Positions 30,202-30,564 of a stretch of 30,564 nucleotides of DNA are shown here, piece by piece. The DNA comes from DASVXQ01 sp046727955 (GTDB lineage Bacteria; Actinomycetota; CALGFH01): the NCBI GenBank assembly GCA_046727955.1, contig JBKPDO010000428.1, forward strand, positions 1-30,564, in the 5' to 3' direction. Under the pieces are notes generated by a model. The model did not search any database, was not told the DNA's origin, and saw only the letters and a program-made list of their open reading frames with translations. The position numbers and the translations under genes are program-made. Each line of letters begins with the position of its first letter. Positions within the stretch are counted from its first letter, which is position 1.

Positions 30202-30564
30202 TTACGGCGGCTCGGCAACGTCCTCACCAACGTCCTCACCGCGGTCCGGCTGGTACTCGAACACAGCCTCCCCGATCACGACCTCGTCGCCGGGCCTGGC
30301 GCCGGCCTCCTCCAGCAGGCCGTCGACGCCCGCCCGGCGTAGCCGCCGTTGCAGGAACGCGACGGCCTCGTCGTTGTCGAGGTCGGTCATGGCCACCCAG
30401 CGGGCCGGGCGGTCACCGAGGACCTGCCATCCGTCCGGTTCGCGGACGACCTGGACGGGCACCTCCGGCTCGGCCACCACGGCCGCGCCGCGCCGCCCGC
30501 CCTGGCGCCTCCCCCGCGCCGCCCCGCGAGGGGCGGCAGCAGCGTCCCAGGCGGCCTCCTGCGC
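30202..30564 (-). CDS. obgE: GTPase Obg, C-terminal part (5' end outside window)
   Basis: Only the last 120 codons are present, running off the window edge without a start. The segment DGWQVLGDRPARWVAMTDLD, NDEAVAFLQRRLRRAGVDGL and ARPGDEVVIGEAVFEYQPD is the Obg C-terminal (OCT) domain that follows the GTPase domain. Obg acts in ribosome assembly and stress. An Ala/Arg/Gly-rich linker precedes the domain. A 12-bp tandem repeat (30217-30228, 30229-30240) near the stop codes for GEDV twice. In many bacteria obgE lies next to nadD; here almost 9 kb separates them. Confidence 0.92.
   Translation of the reverse strand, partial: AQEAAWDAAAAPRGAARGRRQGGRRGAAVVAEPEVPVQVVREPDGWQVLGDRPARWVAMTDLDNDEAVAFLQRRLRRAGVDGLLEEAGARPGDEVVIGEAVFEYQPDRGEDVGEDVAEPP

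Overview
The window comes from a very GC-rich actinobacterium. It has WhiB and BldC family regulators, a DUF2637 membrane protein, GTG starts and stop/start overlaps (ATGA, GTGA, TGATG) throughout, and the actinobacterial-style nadD, rsfS and obgE genes. The lineage below Actinomycetota cannot be fixed from sequence alone. Function calls were made by reading motifs, without any database search.

Layout. (1) 1-2918: a small unknown gene, then a minus-strand pair consisting of an XRE/helical-repeat regulator and a stand-alone RibD-type reductase. This part also holds hairpins and a compound direct/inverted repeat. (2) About 2.9-19.75 kb: an integrated element. It is a long, tightly overlapping plus-strand operon ending in a tyrosine recombinase about 110 bp from the 3' end of a tRNA-Ala(GGC) gene, the likely attachment site. 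Cargo in order: two duplicated BldC-like/excisionase-like cassettes with a shared hairpin leader, small zinc-binding proteins, two WhiB-like proteins, a GIY-YIG-like gene split by a 1.3-kb insertion, two predicted peptidoglycan hydrolases (a frameshifted LAS-type peptidase and a lytic transglycosylase), small membrane proteins, DUF2637, a degenerate exonuclease-like protein, a D12-class adenine methylase, a DnaB_N-DUF3987 replication-type protein, and a protein that looks like the C-terminal remnant of an FtsK/TraB-type translocase. No relaxase, capsid, terminase or full translocase is seen. (3) 19.76-30.56 kb: chromosomal backbone with tRNA-Ala, a small membrane protein, rsfS (apparently CTG start) and nadD. 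Then comes a sugar-ABC region (ATPase, oxidoreductase, serine hydrolase lipoprotein, beta-propeller protein, binding protein, two permeases, strong terminator) and the 3' end of obgE.

The most unusual signal is a pair of long imperfect inverted repeats built from 9-bp units close to TCTGTGGAT. One (15025-15095) lies just before, the other (17120-17192) at the very end of, the DnaB_N-DUF3987 gene. Both are translated in the same frame into similar peptides (STEST... then SVDSVDSV). One copy sits inside a tiny, previously easy-to-miss ORF that is start/stop coupled on both sides. They could be a replication origin, a structured mRNA element, or a mobile palindrome. Other points of interest are the integrase with an apparent winged-helix insertion, the duplicated BldC/Xis leaders, and the transposase-free insertion in the GIY-YIG gene.

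The opposite attachment site of the element was not found, so its left end probably lies outside the window.
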